The notes beneath the pieces were generated by a model. The model saw nothing but the letters and a program-made list of their open reading frames with translations, did no database searches and was not told where the DNA came from. From Candidatus Omnitrophota bacterium (GTDB taxonomy: Bacteria; Omnitrophota; Gorgyraeia; Gygaellales; Profunditerraquicolaceae), in assembly GCA_028710845.1 (NCBI GenBank), contig JAQTTI010000053.1:1-7589 (forward strand): 7,589 nucleotides of DNA, written 5' to 3'. The translations under genes were made by a program, and so were the position numbers. Shown in pieces: positions 1-5,314 of this stretch (the stretch's first letter is position 1; every line of letters begins with the position of its first letter).

Positions 1-26
1 AAGAAGTCAGCCGAGGACAGAAATGA
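1..26 (+). CDS. 3' end of an upstream gene (partial, tentative)
   Basis: The frame starting at base 3 is open from the window edge and would encode ...EVSRGQK before a TGA at 24-26. That TGA overlaps the ATG of the PilZ gene as ATGA, the usual geometry of translationally coupled genes in an operon. Only seven codons are visible, so neither the product nor the reality of this gene can be established. It is listed because the 4-base overlap is a typical operon junction. Confidence 0.3.
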
Positions 27-418
27 CCGAAGAGAGAAGAAGATCCCCCAGGGTCAGCGTTAAATGCCAAATAAATGTTATTTGTACGGGGGAAGTCATT
101 GAAGGTAACCCCAAGTCTTATATTTTTCATACTTATACGCAAAATATAAGCGAGGGCGGAATAAATATCATTTTAGAAAAAGAGATTAAAACCGGTTCTT
201 TGATTGACCTGGAATTATTTATAACCGACAAAGAATCTTTGCCCATAAAATGCAGAGGTTCGGTAGTTTGGAGTAAAAAAGTCAATCCTCAAGGCACCTC
301 ACCCGATCTTTTTCAGGCCGGGATTAAATTTATTGACCTAACAAGCTCAGTTTACCGCAAGCTTTTAAGCGAAGTAATTCATTACTATCTGAATAAAGAA
401 TCAGAGGACAAAAAATAG
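23..418 (+). CDS. PilZ domain protein (c-di-GMP receptor)
   Basis: This is a stand-alone PilZ domain protein of 131 residues, a likely cytoplasmic receptor for the second messenger cyclic di-GMP. The two ligand-binding signatures are both present: the N-terminal RxxxR arginines (R6 and R10 in RRRSPR) and the D/NxSxxG motif (N41, S43, G46 in NISEGG). The beta-barrel strands follow, with GSVVWSK near 79-85 and FQAGIKFIDL near 97-106. The C-terminal helix is short. The length fits a single-domain PilZ protein with no output domain, so it would act by binding a partner such as a motility, pilus or polysaccharide machine; the partner cannot be named here. The start ATG overlaps a possible upstream stop (ATGA), with a weak purine-rich GAGGA before it. 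Confidence 0.9.
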   Translation: MTEERRRSPRVSVKCQINVICTGEVIEGNPKSYIFHTYTQNISEGGINIILEKEIKTGSLIDLELFITDKESLPIKCRGSVVWSKKVNPQGTSPDLFQAGIKFIDLTSSVYRKLLSEVIHYYLNKESEDKK

Positions 419-468
419 TTTTAGGGAATCTTTTAGAGTTAGCCCAAGCGCGGGTTTTAAGCGTTTTT

Positions 469-475
469 AAGGAGG
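469..475 (+). promoter_or_regulatory. Ribosome binding site of the coiled-coil gene
   Basis: AAGGAGG sits 4 bases before the ATG at 480. It is a near-perfect anti-16S match and supports translation of this small low-complexity gene. Confidence 0.8.
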
Positions 476-479
476 TTAA

Positions 480-770
480 ATGGAAAAGAAATTATTAGGT
501 TACATTTTAATACTGCAAATTGTAATTTTAATTTTCCTGGGCTATTCACTTTTGGTTTCCGAAAATCGTTATAAATCATTCCAGCAGGCAACAGAAAGGA
601 ATGTGGGTGAATACAAAAAACAATTTGAGGAACAGATAAAAGTTTATCAGGAGCAGATGAGTCAATATGAGCAACAATTGAATAAACGCAGAGAAGAATA
701 TAATAAAAAGATGGAGGAATATAATAAGCAGTTGGATGAATTTAATAAAAATATCCAGATAAATAGGTAG
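480..770 (+). CDS. Small membrane-anchored coiled-coil protein, unknown function
   Basis: I do not recognise a named family. The 96-residue product has a short cytoplasmic start (MEKK), one hydrophobic segment at about 6-26 (signal anchor, predicted N-in/C-out), and then a highly charged, Q/E/K/Y-rich helix to the end that should form a coiled coil. Aromatic residues recur at Y45, Y56, Y63, Y74, Y81 and F88, with spacings of 11, 7, 11, 7 and 7. The last part is three near-tandem heptads (EYNKKME, EYNKQLD, EFNKNIQ). It has a strong ribosome binding site and follows the PilZ gene after 61 bp with no visible terminator, so co-transcription is plausible. A strong terminator lies 85 bp downstream. 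A structural or scaffold role at the membrane is inference only. Confidence 0.75.
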   Translation: MEKKLLGYILILQIVILIFLGYSLLVSENRYKSFQQATERNVGEYKKQFEEQIKVYQEQMSQYEQQLNKRREEYNKKMEEYNKQLDEFNKNIQINR

Positions 771-779
771 CAAAATAAT

Positions 780-844
780 CGTCCTGAGTTGGAAGGAATA
801 AATCCAGGACGTGGCCGAAAACCGTCCTAAGGTAATATTAGGAT
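780..844 (+). promoter_or_regulatory. Candidate structured RNA leader with competing hairpins
   Basis: Three hairpins can be drawn. Hairpin A pairs CGTCCTG (780-786) with CAGGACG (805-811), 7 perfect bp. Hairpin C pairs TCCTAA (825-830) with TTAGGA (838-843), 6 perfect bp around a 7-base loop. Hairpin B pairs AGGACG (806-811) with CGTCCT (823-828) and cannot form together with A or C. Such alternative pairing followed by an intrinsic terminator (855-900) and then a gene is the architecture of attenuators and riboswitches. I could not match the sequence to any riboswitch class I know. It could instead be the 3' untranslated region of the upstream coiled-coil gene or a small RNA. Confidence 0.4.
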
Positions 845-854
845 AAAAATAAGT

Positions 855-900
855 AAAACCTTCGTAGGCAGATTACTGCCAACGAAGGTTTTTATTTTTT
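855..900 (+). terminator. Strong intrinsic terminator directly before the rSAM gene
   Basis: AAAACCTTCGT (855-865) pairs with ACGAAGGTTTT (882-892). An A/A mismatch at 866/881 separates this from an upper stem GGCAG (867-871)/CTGCC (876-880) closed by an ATTA tetraloop. The strand runs on into TTTATTTTTT. It could end the PilZ/coiled-coil transcript, act as an attenuator for the radical SAM gene whose ATG is only 2 bases after the T-run, or both. Confidence 0.9.
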
Positions 901-902
901 CT

Positions 903-2042
903 ATGCCATTTTTAATAAAAAAAGCCCCGGATACTTCAGAAAAGCTTCAAATACTCTCTCGGGATTCCCGCTATGACCTGGCCTGCGCCTGCGGGACATC
1001 TGCCGAAGAGCACCGCCGCCGTTCTGCTGATAACAAATGGATATACCCGGTAGTACTTCCTGATGGAAGAAGGACCTATCTTTTTAAAACCTTGCTTTCT
1101 AATGTTTGCGTAAATGATTGCGCTTATTGTCCTCTAAGGGCAGGTACAGATACCGCAAGATGTACATTAAAACCGGAAGAACTAGCCGGGACATTTCTTT
1201 CATATTACCGGGCGGGCAAGGTCAGCGGGCTTTTTTTAAGCAGCGGGGTGATCTTGAATCCCGACCTAACCATGGAAAGTATAAATAAAACGGCACAGAT
1301 CCTGCGCCGGTCACAATTTAAGGGTTATCTGCATTTAAAGATAATCCCCGGTGCTTCCGAGGCGGCAATCCGCCATACCCTTAGCCTGGCTAGCGCGGTT
1401 TCATTAAATATAGAGACTGCTGGTAAAGATAATTTTAATTCCATCAGCAGTTCCAAAGATTATGAAAAGGATATCCTGCGGCCGATACAATTGATAAGCC
1501 GGCTTACGCAGAAGGGTTCAGAATTTGCGGGGATAAAACAAACCACTCAATTTATAATCGGCGCTGCCCAGGATAAAGATAAAGAAATTATAAAATACTC
1601 GTGGAAATTGTATAAAGAGTTGAATTTAAGCCGGATATATTTTAGCGCCTATCAGCGCGGCGCAGGTTCTGCCAGCCTGCCCGGCGAGAAATCCACTTTA
1701 ACCAACAGCCAGCTTTTGACCCGCGAGCACCGCCTTTACCAGGCAGACTGGTTGATCAGAAAATATGGTTTTAGCGCAGATGAGATCCCTTTGGACAGCC
1801 AGGGCAATCTTCATCTGGAAGCGGATCCGAAAGAGGTATGGGCAAAAGTGCACCCCGAATTTTTTCCGGTTAATTTAAATAAGGCAGATGAAAAGACTCT
1901 GATGCGTGTTCCGGGTTTAGGCCAGCTTTCAGTTTCCAGGATTCTTGAATTCCGCAGGAAAGGGATAAAGCTGCGTTCCCTGAACGAGATTAAAAAAATA
2001 AATAAAACATTAATGAAAGCAGAAGCTTACGCTACTTATTGA
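903..2042 (+). CDS. Radical SAM protein with C-terminal helix-hairpin-helix (putative DNA modification/repair)
   Basis: This 379-residue protein has the radical SAM cluster motif CxxxCxxC at C69, C73 and C76 (NVCVNDCAYCPLR), which would hold the 4Fe-4S cluster that cleaves S-adenosylmethionine. LFLSSGV (110-116) and LHLKIIPG (143-150) look like barrel strands. The C-terminus (324-352) is a helix-hairpin-helix DNA-binding motif, seen as NLNKAD...LMRVPGLG. The arrangement and the 'EKLQILSRDSRYDLAC' start match, by memory, the family annotated as putative DNA modification/repair radical SAM proteins, usually encoded beside a uracil-DNA glycosylase-like partner. No partner is visible here. The actual substrate is not known. 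The ATG at 903 is the only reasonable start, as no in-frame ATG, GTG or TTG lies just up- or downstream. It has no ribosome binding site, because the preceding bases are a terminator T-run. Confidence 0.88.
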   Translation: MPFLIKKAPDTSEKLQILSRDSRYDLACACGTSAEEHRRRSADNKWIYPVVLPDGRRTYLFKTLLSNVCVNDCAYCPLRAGTDTARCTLKPEELAGTFLSYYRAGKVSGLFLSSGVILNPDLTMESINKTAQILRRSQFKGYLHLKIIPGASEAAIRHTLSLASAVSLNIETAGKDNFNSISSSKDYEKDILRPIQLISRLTQKGSEFAGIKQTTQFIIGAAQDKDKEIIKYSWKLYKELNLSRIYFSAYQRGAGSASLPGEKSTLTNSQLLTREHRLYQADWLIRKYGFSADEIPLDSQGNLHLEADPKEVWAKVHPEFFPVNLNKADEKTLMRVPGLGQLSVSRILEFRRKGIKLRSLNEIKKINKTLMKAEAYATY

Positions 2043-2050
2043 CCTGCGTA

Positions 2051-2614
2051 TCAGCCCTTTTTTCTTAATGTCTGTAAAGTTTCTCCCCAGGCGATTAATT
2101 GATCCAGCATAGAATTAACGGATTTTTCCTGGAATGAAGCGGGCTTAAACTCTTTATAGTTTTCAAAATCAGTAGAAAGCGAAAGCATAACCTGGGCCCG
2201 TACATCGGCAACCTGTAATTCGCCCATTACCAGGCGCAGCTGTTCTATTGCCCGCGCGCCCCCGACACTTCCGTAACCGACAAAGCCGGCAGCTTTATTG
2301 TTCCATTCCTTATAAAGGTAATCCAGGGCATTTTTTAATGCGCCGGAAGTACTATGGTTATATTCAGGAGTGACAAAAATAAAGGCGTCGAAAGAATCGA
2401 TCTTTGCCGCCCAGATTTTAGTATGTTCCTGGCTGTATTTGCCCATTGACGGGGGAATGGGTTCATCAAGCAAAGGAAGATTGTAGTCCTTAATATCTAC
2501 TAGTTCGAATTCAGCGTTTTGACGTTTTTTGGCAATTTCATAAATCCAGCGGGCCACAGTTTCGCCCTTACGCCCGGGGCGGGTGCTTCCAATAACAATC
2601 CCAATTTTAATCAT
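2051..2614 (-). CDS. NADPH-dependent FMN reductase family flavoprotein
   Basis: This 187-residue flavodoxin-like protein belongs to the NADPH-dependent FMN reductase/azoreductase/chromate reductase group, which moves electrons from NAD(P)H via bound FMN to flavins, quinones or other acceptors. The FMN phosphate loop is GSTRPGRKGE (9-18). The family signature TPEYNHSTSGALKNALDYL lies at 82-100, and the second flavin loop is GYGSVGG (113-119). Length is typical for the family. The reading frame stays open for 36 codons further upstream, but a strong GGAGGG site 6 bases before the ATG at 2614 and the start of the conserved fold (MIKIGIVIGS) fix the start here. The gene converges on the radical SAM gene with an 8-bp gap and no clear terminator. 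The physiological acceptor cannot be told from sequence. Confidence 0.93.
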   Translation of the reverse strand: MIKIGIVIGSTRPGRKGETVARWIYEIAKKRQNAEFELVDIKDYNLPLLDEPIPPSMGKYSQEHTKIWAAKIDSFDAFIFVTPEYNHSTSGALKNALDYLYKEWNNKAAGFVGYGSVGGARAIEQLRLVMGELQVADVRAQVMLSLSTDFENYKEFKPASFQEKSVNSMLDQLIAWGETLQTLRKKG

Positions 2615-2620
2615 AATAAT

Positions 2621-2629
2621 CCCTCCTTT
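2621..2629 (-). promoter_or_regulatory. Ribosome binding site that decides the FMN reductase start
   Basis: On the minus strand this reads AAAGGAGGG, with 6 bases to the ATG at 2614. It selects this ATG over the longer frame that begins at 2722. Confidence 0.85.
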
Positions 2630-2762
2630 ATAGTCATGATACAGCAAGAAAACAAACAAGCCTATGATTAAATTCCGCTTTTTTATGACTTTTTCTCGAA
2701 AGATGGAACTTTTTTCGGTCAAGGATTGTCTAATATTAAGAGAACAGCCAAATTATTAGAAA

Positions 2763-2768
2763 GGGAGG
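2763..2768 (+). promoter_or_regulatory. Ribosome binding site that decides the Tyr-rich protein start
   Basis: GGGAGG lies 5 bases before the ATG at 2774. It picks that ATG, which opens a good signal peptide, over an in-frame TTG at 2726 that would place 16 polar residues in front of the signal peptide. Confidence 0.8.
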
Positions 2769-2773
2769 ATGAA

Positions 2774-3217
2774 ATGAAAAAATATTTGATTATTTCGGCC
2801 TTTATTTTAAGTTCAATTATGCTATTGTTTGATTATGCCCAGGCAGATGTCCGTGCATACAGCAGCCGTAATTATAGGCATCCCGGAAGCCATCGCAATT
2901 TTCCGAAAGCATATTTTTATTTCGGCAGGGCTTATTATCCTTCAAGAGTTTATCATTATAATGTTTATCCCGTAATTTATTATCCCGAGGATAGCCGGGT
3001 GAGCCGGGTAAATCCAGCCTTTCTGCCGGTTACTGAAATAGCAAAAATGGCATCTCAAGGGGTGCCCGATGCCATAATTATTTCAGAGATTGACAGAACG
3101 CGTTCTTCGTATATACTAAGTTCTGAGATAATTGGGTTCCTGAAGCAAAATAAAGTAAGCGACGCGGTAATCGATTACATGCTTCTGACCCGTAAAAAAT
3201 ATTCAAAACTTAACTAG
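2774..3217 (+). CDS. Secreted Tyr-rich protein with VSDxVIDYML C-terminal domain
   Basis: The product has 147 residues. MKKYLIISAF and the following hydrophobic stretch form a Sec signal peptide ending AQA|D (cleavage after residue 24), so the protein is exported. Residues 27-71 are unusually rich in tyrosine (11 Tyr) with Arg, His and Pro, and look low-complexity. Residues 86-137 form a compact helical domain (EIAKMASQGVPDAIIISEI...VSDAVIDYML) that is 35/52 identical to the C-terminus of the next gene product. Similar tails of the type 'GxxDxxIIxxI...LKxxGVSDxVIxxM' occur in exported proteins of several bacterial phyla, as far as I recall, without an assigned function. The next gene starts 12 bp downstream, so the two form an operon. 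The function is unknown; a surface or periplasmic structural role is a guess. Confidence 0.85.
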   Translation: MKKYLIISAFILSSIMLLFDYAQADVRAYSSRNYRHPGSHRNFPKAYFYFGRAYYPSRVYHYNVYPVIYYPEDSRVSRVNPAFLPVTEIAKMASQGVPDAIIISEIDRTRSSYILSSEIIGFLKQNKVSDAVIDYMLLTRKKYSKLN

Positions 3218-3229
3218 CGAGGTGCTGGA

Positions 3230-3667
3230 ATGAAACCATGTTTTTTAGCTTTTATGCTAGCTGTTGTATTCATTATTTCCGGTTGTGAAACCATGGGCCC
3301 CAAGACTCAGACCGGAGCAATTGCCGGCGGTCTTGTCGGAGCAGCGGCAGGGGGGATTATCGGCCATCAGAGCGGTCAAGGCCTTGCCGGCGCAGCTATA
3401 GGAGCGGCAGTGGGATCTGTTGGCGGAGGGTTAATTGGAAATTCTATGGATGCCAAGGATAGAAAGGCGCTGGAGGTTAATCCCAACCATATAACCTATG
3501 TAAAAATAGCTGAAATGGGCGCTCAAAACGTACCGGACGCAGTGATAATAAGCGAGATTCAAAGGACCCATTCCAAGTATGATCTAAACAGCGAGATCAT
3601 CACTTATTTAAAAGATAATAAGGTCAGTGATAAGGTCATTGATTATATGCTTCAAGGAGCTAGCTAG
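3230..3667 (+). CDS. Glycine-zipper lipoprotein with VSDxVIDYML C-terminal domain
   Basis: This 145-residue protein starts with a lipoprotein signal peptide whose lipobox is ISGC, with C19 the lipidated residue. Residues 29-72 form a glycine-zipper membrane segment (repeats such as GGLVGAAAGGIIG and GAAIGAAVG), as in SlyB/OmpA-like outer-membrane glycine-zipper proteins. Residues 90-141 carry the same helical domain as the preceding gene product (NVPDAVIISEI...NKVSDKVIDYML). The protein is probably lipid-anchored in the outer or inner membrane, with its C-terminal domain in the periplasm. GAGGTG at 3219-3224 is the ribosome binding site. A strong terminator follows the stop codon, so this gene ends the two-gene unit. 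What the shared domain binds is unknown. Confidence 0.9.
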   Translation: MKPCFLAFMLAVVFIISGCETMGPKTQTGAIAGGLVGAAAGGIIGHQSGQGLAGAAIGAAVGSVGGGLIGNSMDAKDRKALEVNPNHITYVKIAEMGAQNVPDAVIISEIQRTHSKYDLNSEIITYLKDNKVSDKVIDYMLQGAS

Positions 3668-3690
3668 AATATAGAACATAAGTAGAATAA

Positions 3691-3725
3691 AAAAGCCCGG
3701 CAAATTTTTGCCGGGCTTTTATTTT
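3691..3725. terminator. Bidirectional intrinsic terminator between convergent genes
   Basis: AAAAGCCCGGCAAA (3691-3704) and TTTGCCGGGCTTTT (3707-3720) are exact reverse complements with a minimal TT centre. They are flanked by A-rich sequence on the left and TTTT-ATTTTT on the right. It lies 23 bp after the lipoprotein stop and just past the corA stop, so it can serve both transcripts. Confidence 0.93.
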
Positions 3726-3735
3726 TAAAGCAGAT

Positions 3736-4713
3736 TTAGAGCCATTTCCGGCGTTTAAAATATATAAGCATGCTGATAGTGATAAGGGACATCGTAAGGA
3801 TCACAGCTGGGTAACCGAATTTATGCTCTAATTCCGGCATATGTTTAAAATTCATGCCGTAGATACTGGCAATGAGCGTAAGGGGCATCATGATGGTTGT
3901 AATTACGGTCAGAGTTTTCATGATTTCGTTTAACCTGTTTGAAACTACCGAGACATAAGCTTCCATGGCTCCTGTAATAATATCCCGCGAAGTACCGACA
4001 ATATCATTAATGCGGATTAAACTATCATATATATTCCTGAAATAGATTGAGTTGGCAGGGGTAATTTGAGAATAATCCCCGCGGGCAAGCAGGCTCATTA
4101 CATCTGCCTGAGGCCCGATTGTCCGCCTAAGGTGGATGATTTCGTTTTTCAAAATATAGATCTTTTTAAGGGTATTGTTGGTAGGGTCTTTAAAAAGCTC
4201 ATCGCTCATCTGGTCTACTGAATCGTCGAAATCATGGATTACCGGAAAATAGCTGTCTACAAGGCTGTCGGTAAGGGCATAAAGCAAAAAATCAGCCCCA
4301 TTTTTAATTATCGGCGAATCTTTGCGCAGCCTTTCTTTATTTATAGCCAGGGCCGGCATTATATCATTGTGCGAAGTTACCAGGAAGTTTTTACCAAGGC
4401 AAAAATCCATCTCGCCCATTTTGATTTTTTTATCACAGTTATTTTTCGAACATTCCAGGGAAAACATGATTAAAAAAAGATAATCTTTGAAGTTTTCGAC
4501 CTTAGGCCTGGCGTTAACCATGATAAAATCTTCGATGGTTAAAGGATGGATATTGAATACGCCGGTTAAGATATCAATATCGTTATCATCGATATCCTGG
4601 ATATCCAGCCACAAAATGCTTGAAGGGTCTTTTATCGCCTCCTGCATTTGAATAGAATCCAGCTTATCGAATTTAATGCCTGTTTGTGGGTTATATAGAA
4701 AAGTTTCGTACAT
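3736..4713 (-). CDS. corA: Magnesium/cobalt transporter CorA
   Basis: This 325-residue inner-membrane divalent cation channel mainly takes up Mg2+ (Co2+ and Ni2+ in some members) as a homopentamer. The signature YGMNF is at 285-289, at the end of the first membrane helix (about 265-284). The second helix is at about 301-320 and is followed by the basic tail KRRKWL. The large N-terminal cytoplasmic domain has the usual WLDI (35-38) and HPLTIEDF (56-63) motifs and a long helical region (about 160-265) leading to the pore. The loop after GMNF is HMPELEHKFGYP, so the acidic loop residues are present. Length is normal for the family. AAGGAG lies 7 bases before the ATG. The gene is transcribed alone, divergently from the gene at 4831, and ends at a shared terminator. 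Confidence 0.96.
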   Translation of the reverse strand: MYETFLYNPQTGIKFDKLDSIQMQEAIKDPSSILWLDIQDIDDNDIDILTGVFNIHPLTIEDFIMVNARPKVENFKDYLFLIMFSLECSKNNCDKKIKMGEMDFCLGKNFLVTSHNDIMPALAINKERLRKDSPIIKNGADFLLYALTDSLVDSYFPVIHDFDDSVDQMSDELFKDPTNNTLKKIYILKNEIIHLRRTIGPQADVMSLLARGDYSQITPANSIYFRNIYDSLIRINDIVGTSRDIITGAMEAYVSVVSNRLNEIMKTLTVITTIMMPLTLIASIYGMNFKHMPELEHKFGYPAVILTMSLITISMLIYFKRRKWL

Positions 4714-4739
4714 CGGTTCTCCTTAGAGCAATTAAACTG

Positions 4740-4768
4740 ATATTACCACAGTATCAAAATTATTACAA
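4740..4768 (-). promoter_or_regulatory. Candidate sigma-70-type promoter of corA
   Basis: On the minus strand TTGTAA (4768-4763) and TAATAT (4745-4740) are separated by 17 bases. Each matches 4 of 6 consensus positions. Transcription would begin near 4733 and leave a leader of about 20 bases that includes the ribosome binding site. No Mg2+-sensing leader is therefore expected if this promoter is right. Confidence 0.4.
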
Positions 4769-4778
4769 GTTTCTATTC

Positions 4779-4806
4779 TTGAATTTTAAATCATTAATGG
4801 TAGAAT
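4779..4806 (+). promoter_or_regulatory. Candidate sigma-70-type promoter of the 4831-6010 operon
   Basis: TTGAAT (4779-4784) and TAGAAT (4801-4806) are 16 bases apart, matching 4 of 6 and 5 of 6 consensus positions. The expected start near 4813 leaves a short leader with the GGGAGG site at 4821-4826 inside it. Confidence 0.5.
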
Positions 4807-4830
4807 GAAATTGCCTAAAAGGGAGGAAAC

Positions 4831-5310
4831 TTGAAAAAAATATTGTTTCTTTTTTTGTTTGTAACTATAAGCTCATCTTTATATGCGGGACAGCCAAGCA
4901 AAATTGAGCTAAAAGACGGGAGCGTAATCAACGGGGAAATAGTTTCTTTTTCCAGCGGAGCCTATACCATCAACACGCCTGCTTTAGGGCAAATCAGGAT
5001 AGAAGAAAAAAAGGTCCTAAAAATTGAACCATTAATTAAATCCGCTCTGCCCGATAATTCGGCGCAATCTTCCGGTCCTACTCAGTCACAGGTTTCTGCA
5101 TACGGTCAGGAATTAATGAAAGACCCGGCCAATGAAGCCCTTATCAATGAATTAGCATCTAACCCTAAGCTTAAGGATATGGCTAACGACCCGCAAATGC
5201 AGAAAGCTGCCGAAGAAGGAGATATTCAGGCCTTGCTTTCAAATCCTAAATTCATGGATATTGTAAACAGCAAAGAAATGCAAGACGCGGTTAAAAAAAT
5301 AAAAAAATAA
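4831..5310 (+). CDS. Exported protein with SH3-like N-terminus and STI1-like C-terminus
   Basis: The product has 159 residues and a TTG start, supported by GGGAGG 4 bases upstream and by the immediate signal peptide MKKILFLFLF...LYA|G (cleavage near residue 19). Residues 23-67 (KIELKDGSVINGEIVSF...IRIEEKKVLKIE) resemble small SH3/LSM-like beta-barrels found in exported proteins. A Ser/Gln/Pro-rich linker (about 71-91) follows. Residues 92-157 are helical with repeated Asn/Asp-Pro turns (LASNPKL, ANDPQM, LLSNPKF, VNSKEM), resembling STI1-type domains of Hop/ubiquilin-like co-chaperones and bacterial relatives. It is the first gene of a probable operon, 4 bp before the methyltransferase gene. 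No function is established. Binding of hydrophobic peptides in the periplasm would fit an STI1-like fold but is inference. Confidence 0.8.
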   Translation: MKKILFLFLFVTISSSLYAGQPSKIELKDGSVINGEIVSFSSGAYTINTPALGQIRIEEKKVLKIEPLIKSALPDNSAQSSGPTQSQVSAYGQELMKDPANEALINELASNPKLKDMANDPQMQKAAEEGDIQALLSNPKFMDIVNSKEMQDAVKKIKK

Positions 5311-5314
5311 TTTT

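Noticed and set aside
576..773. Minus-strand open frame of 65 codons opposite the coiled-coil gene.
   Set aside because: It is the antisense reading of a Lys/Glu/Gln/Tyr-rich coding region, which produces a Leu/Ile/Phe-rich string. No ribosome binding site or recognisable protein.
812..834. Resemblance to a conserved 23S rRNA segment: GGCCG followed by GTCCTAAGGTA, the core of the I-CeuI recognition region.
   Set aside because: Only an 11-base exact match plus a nearby GGCCG is seen; the intervening rRNA bases and all flanking rRNA sequence are missing. The bases are better explained by the hairpins CGTCCT/AGGACG and TCCTAA/TTAGGA. Chance similarity is the simplest reading.
780..860. Possible c-di-GMP-I (GEMM) riboswitch, suggested by a nearby PilZ gene and a 'CGAAAACCGTCCTAAGG' stretch.
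   Set aside because: The hallmark GGGCAAACC-type segment and the tetraloop-receptor pair are absent, and the 3' part does not follow the consensus.
2615..2722. 36-codon N-terminal extension of the FMN reductase frame.
   Set aside because: The flavodoxin fold starts at the internal Met, which has an excellent GGAGGG site; the extension has none and is not family-like.
2726..2773. TTG start giving 16 extra residues before the signal peptide of the Tyr-rich protein.
   Set aside because: It would place polar charged residues before the signal peptide, and the downstream ATG has a strong ribosome binding site.
4234..4473. Plus-strand open frame of 79 codons inside corA.
   Set aside because: It lies fully antisense to a well-conserved transporter gene and has no recognisable features.
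4805..4834. Tiny open frame (MKLPKREET) that overlaps the TTG start at 4831.
   Set aside because: Its ATG overlaps the last two bases of the candidate -10 box and lies upstream of the expected transcription start, so it is unlikely to be transcribed.
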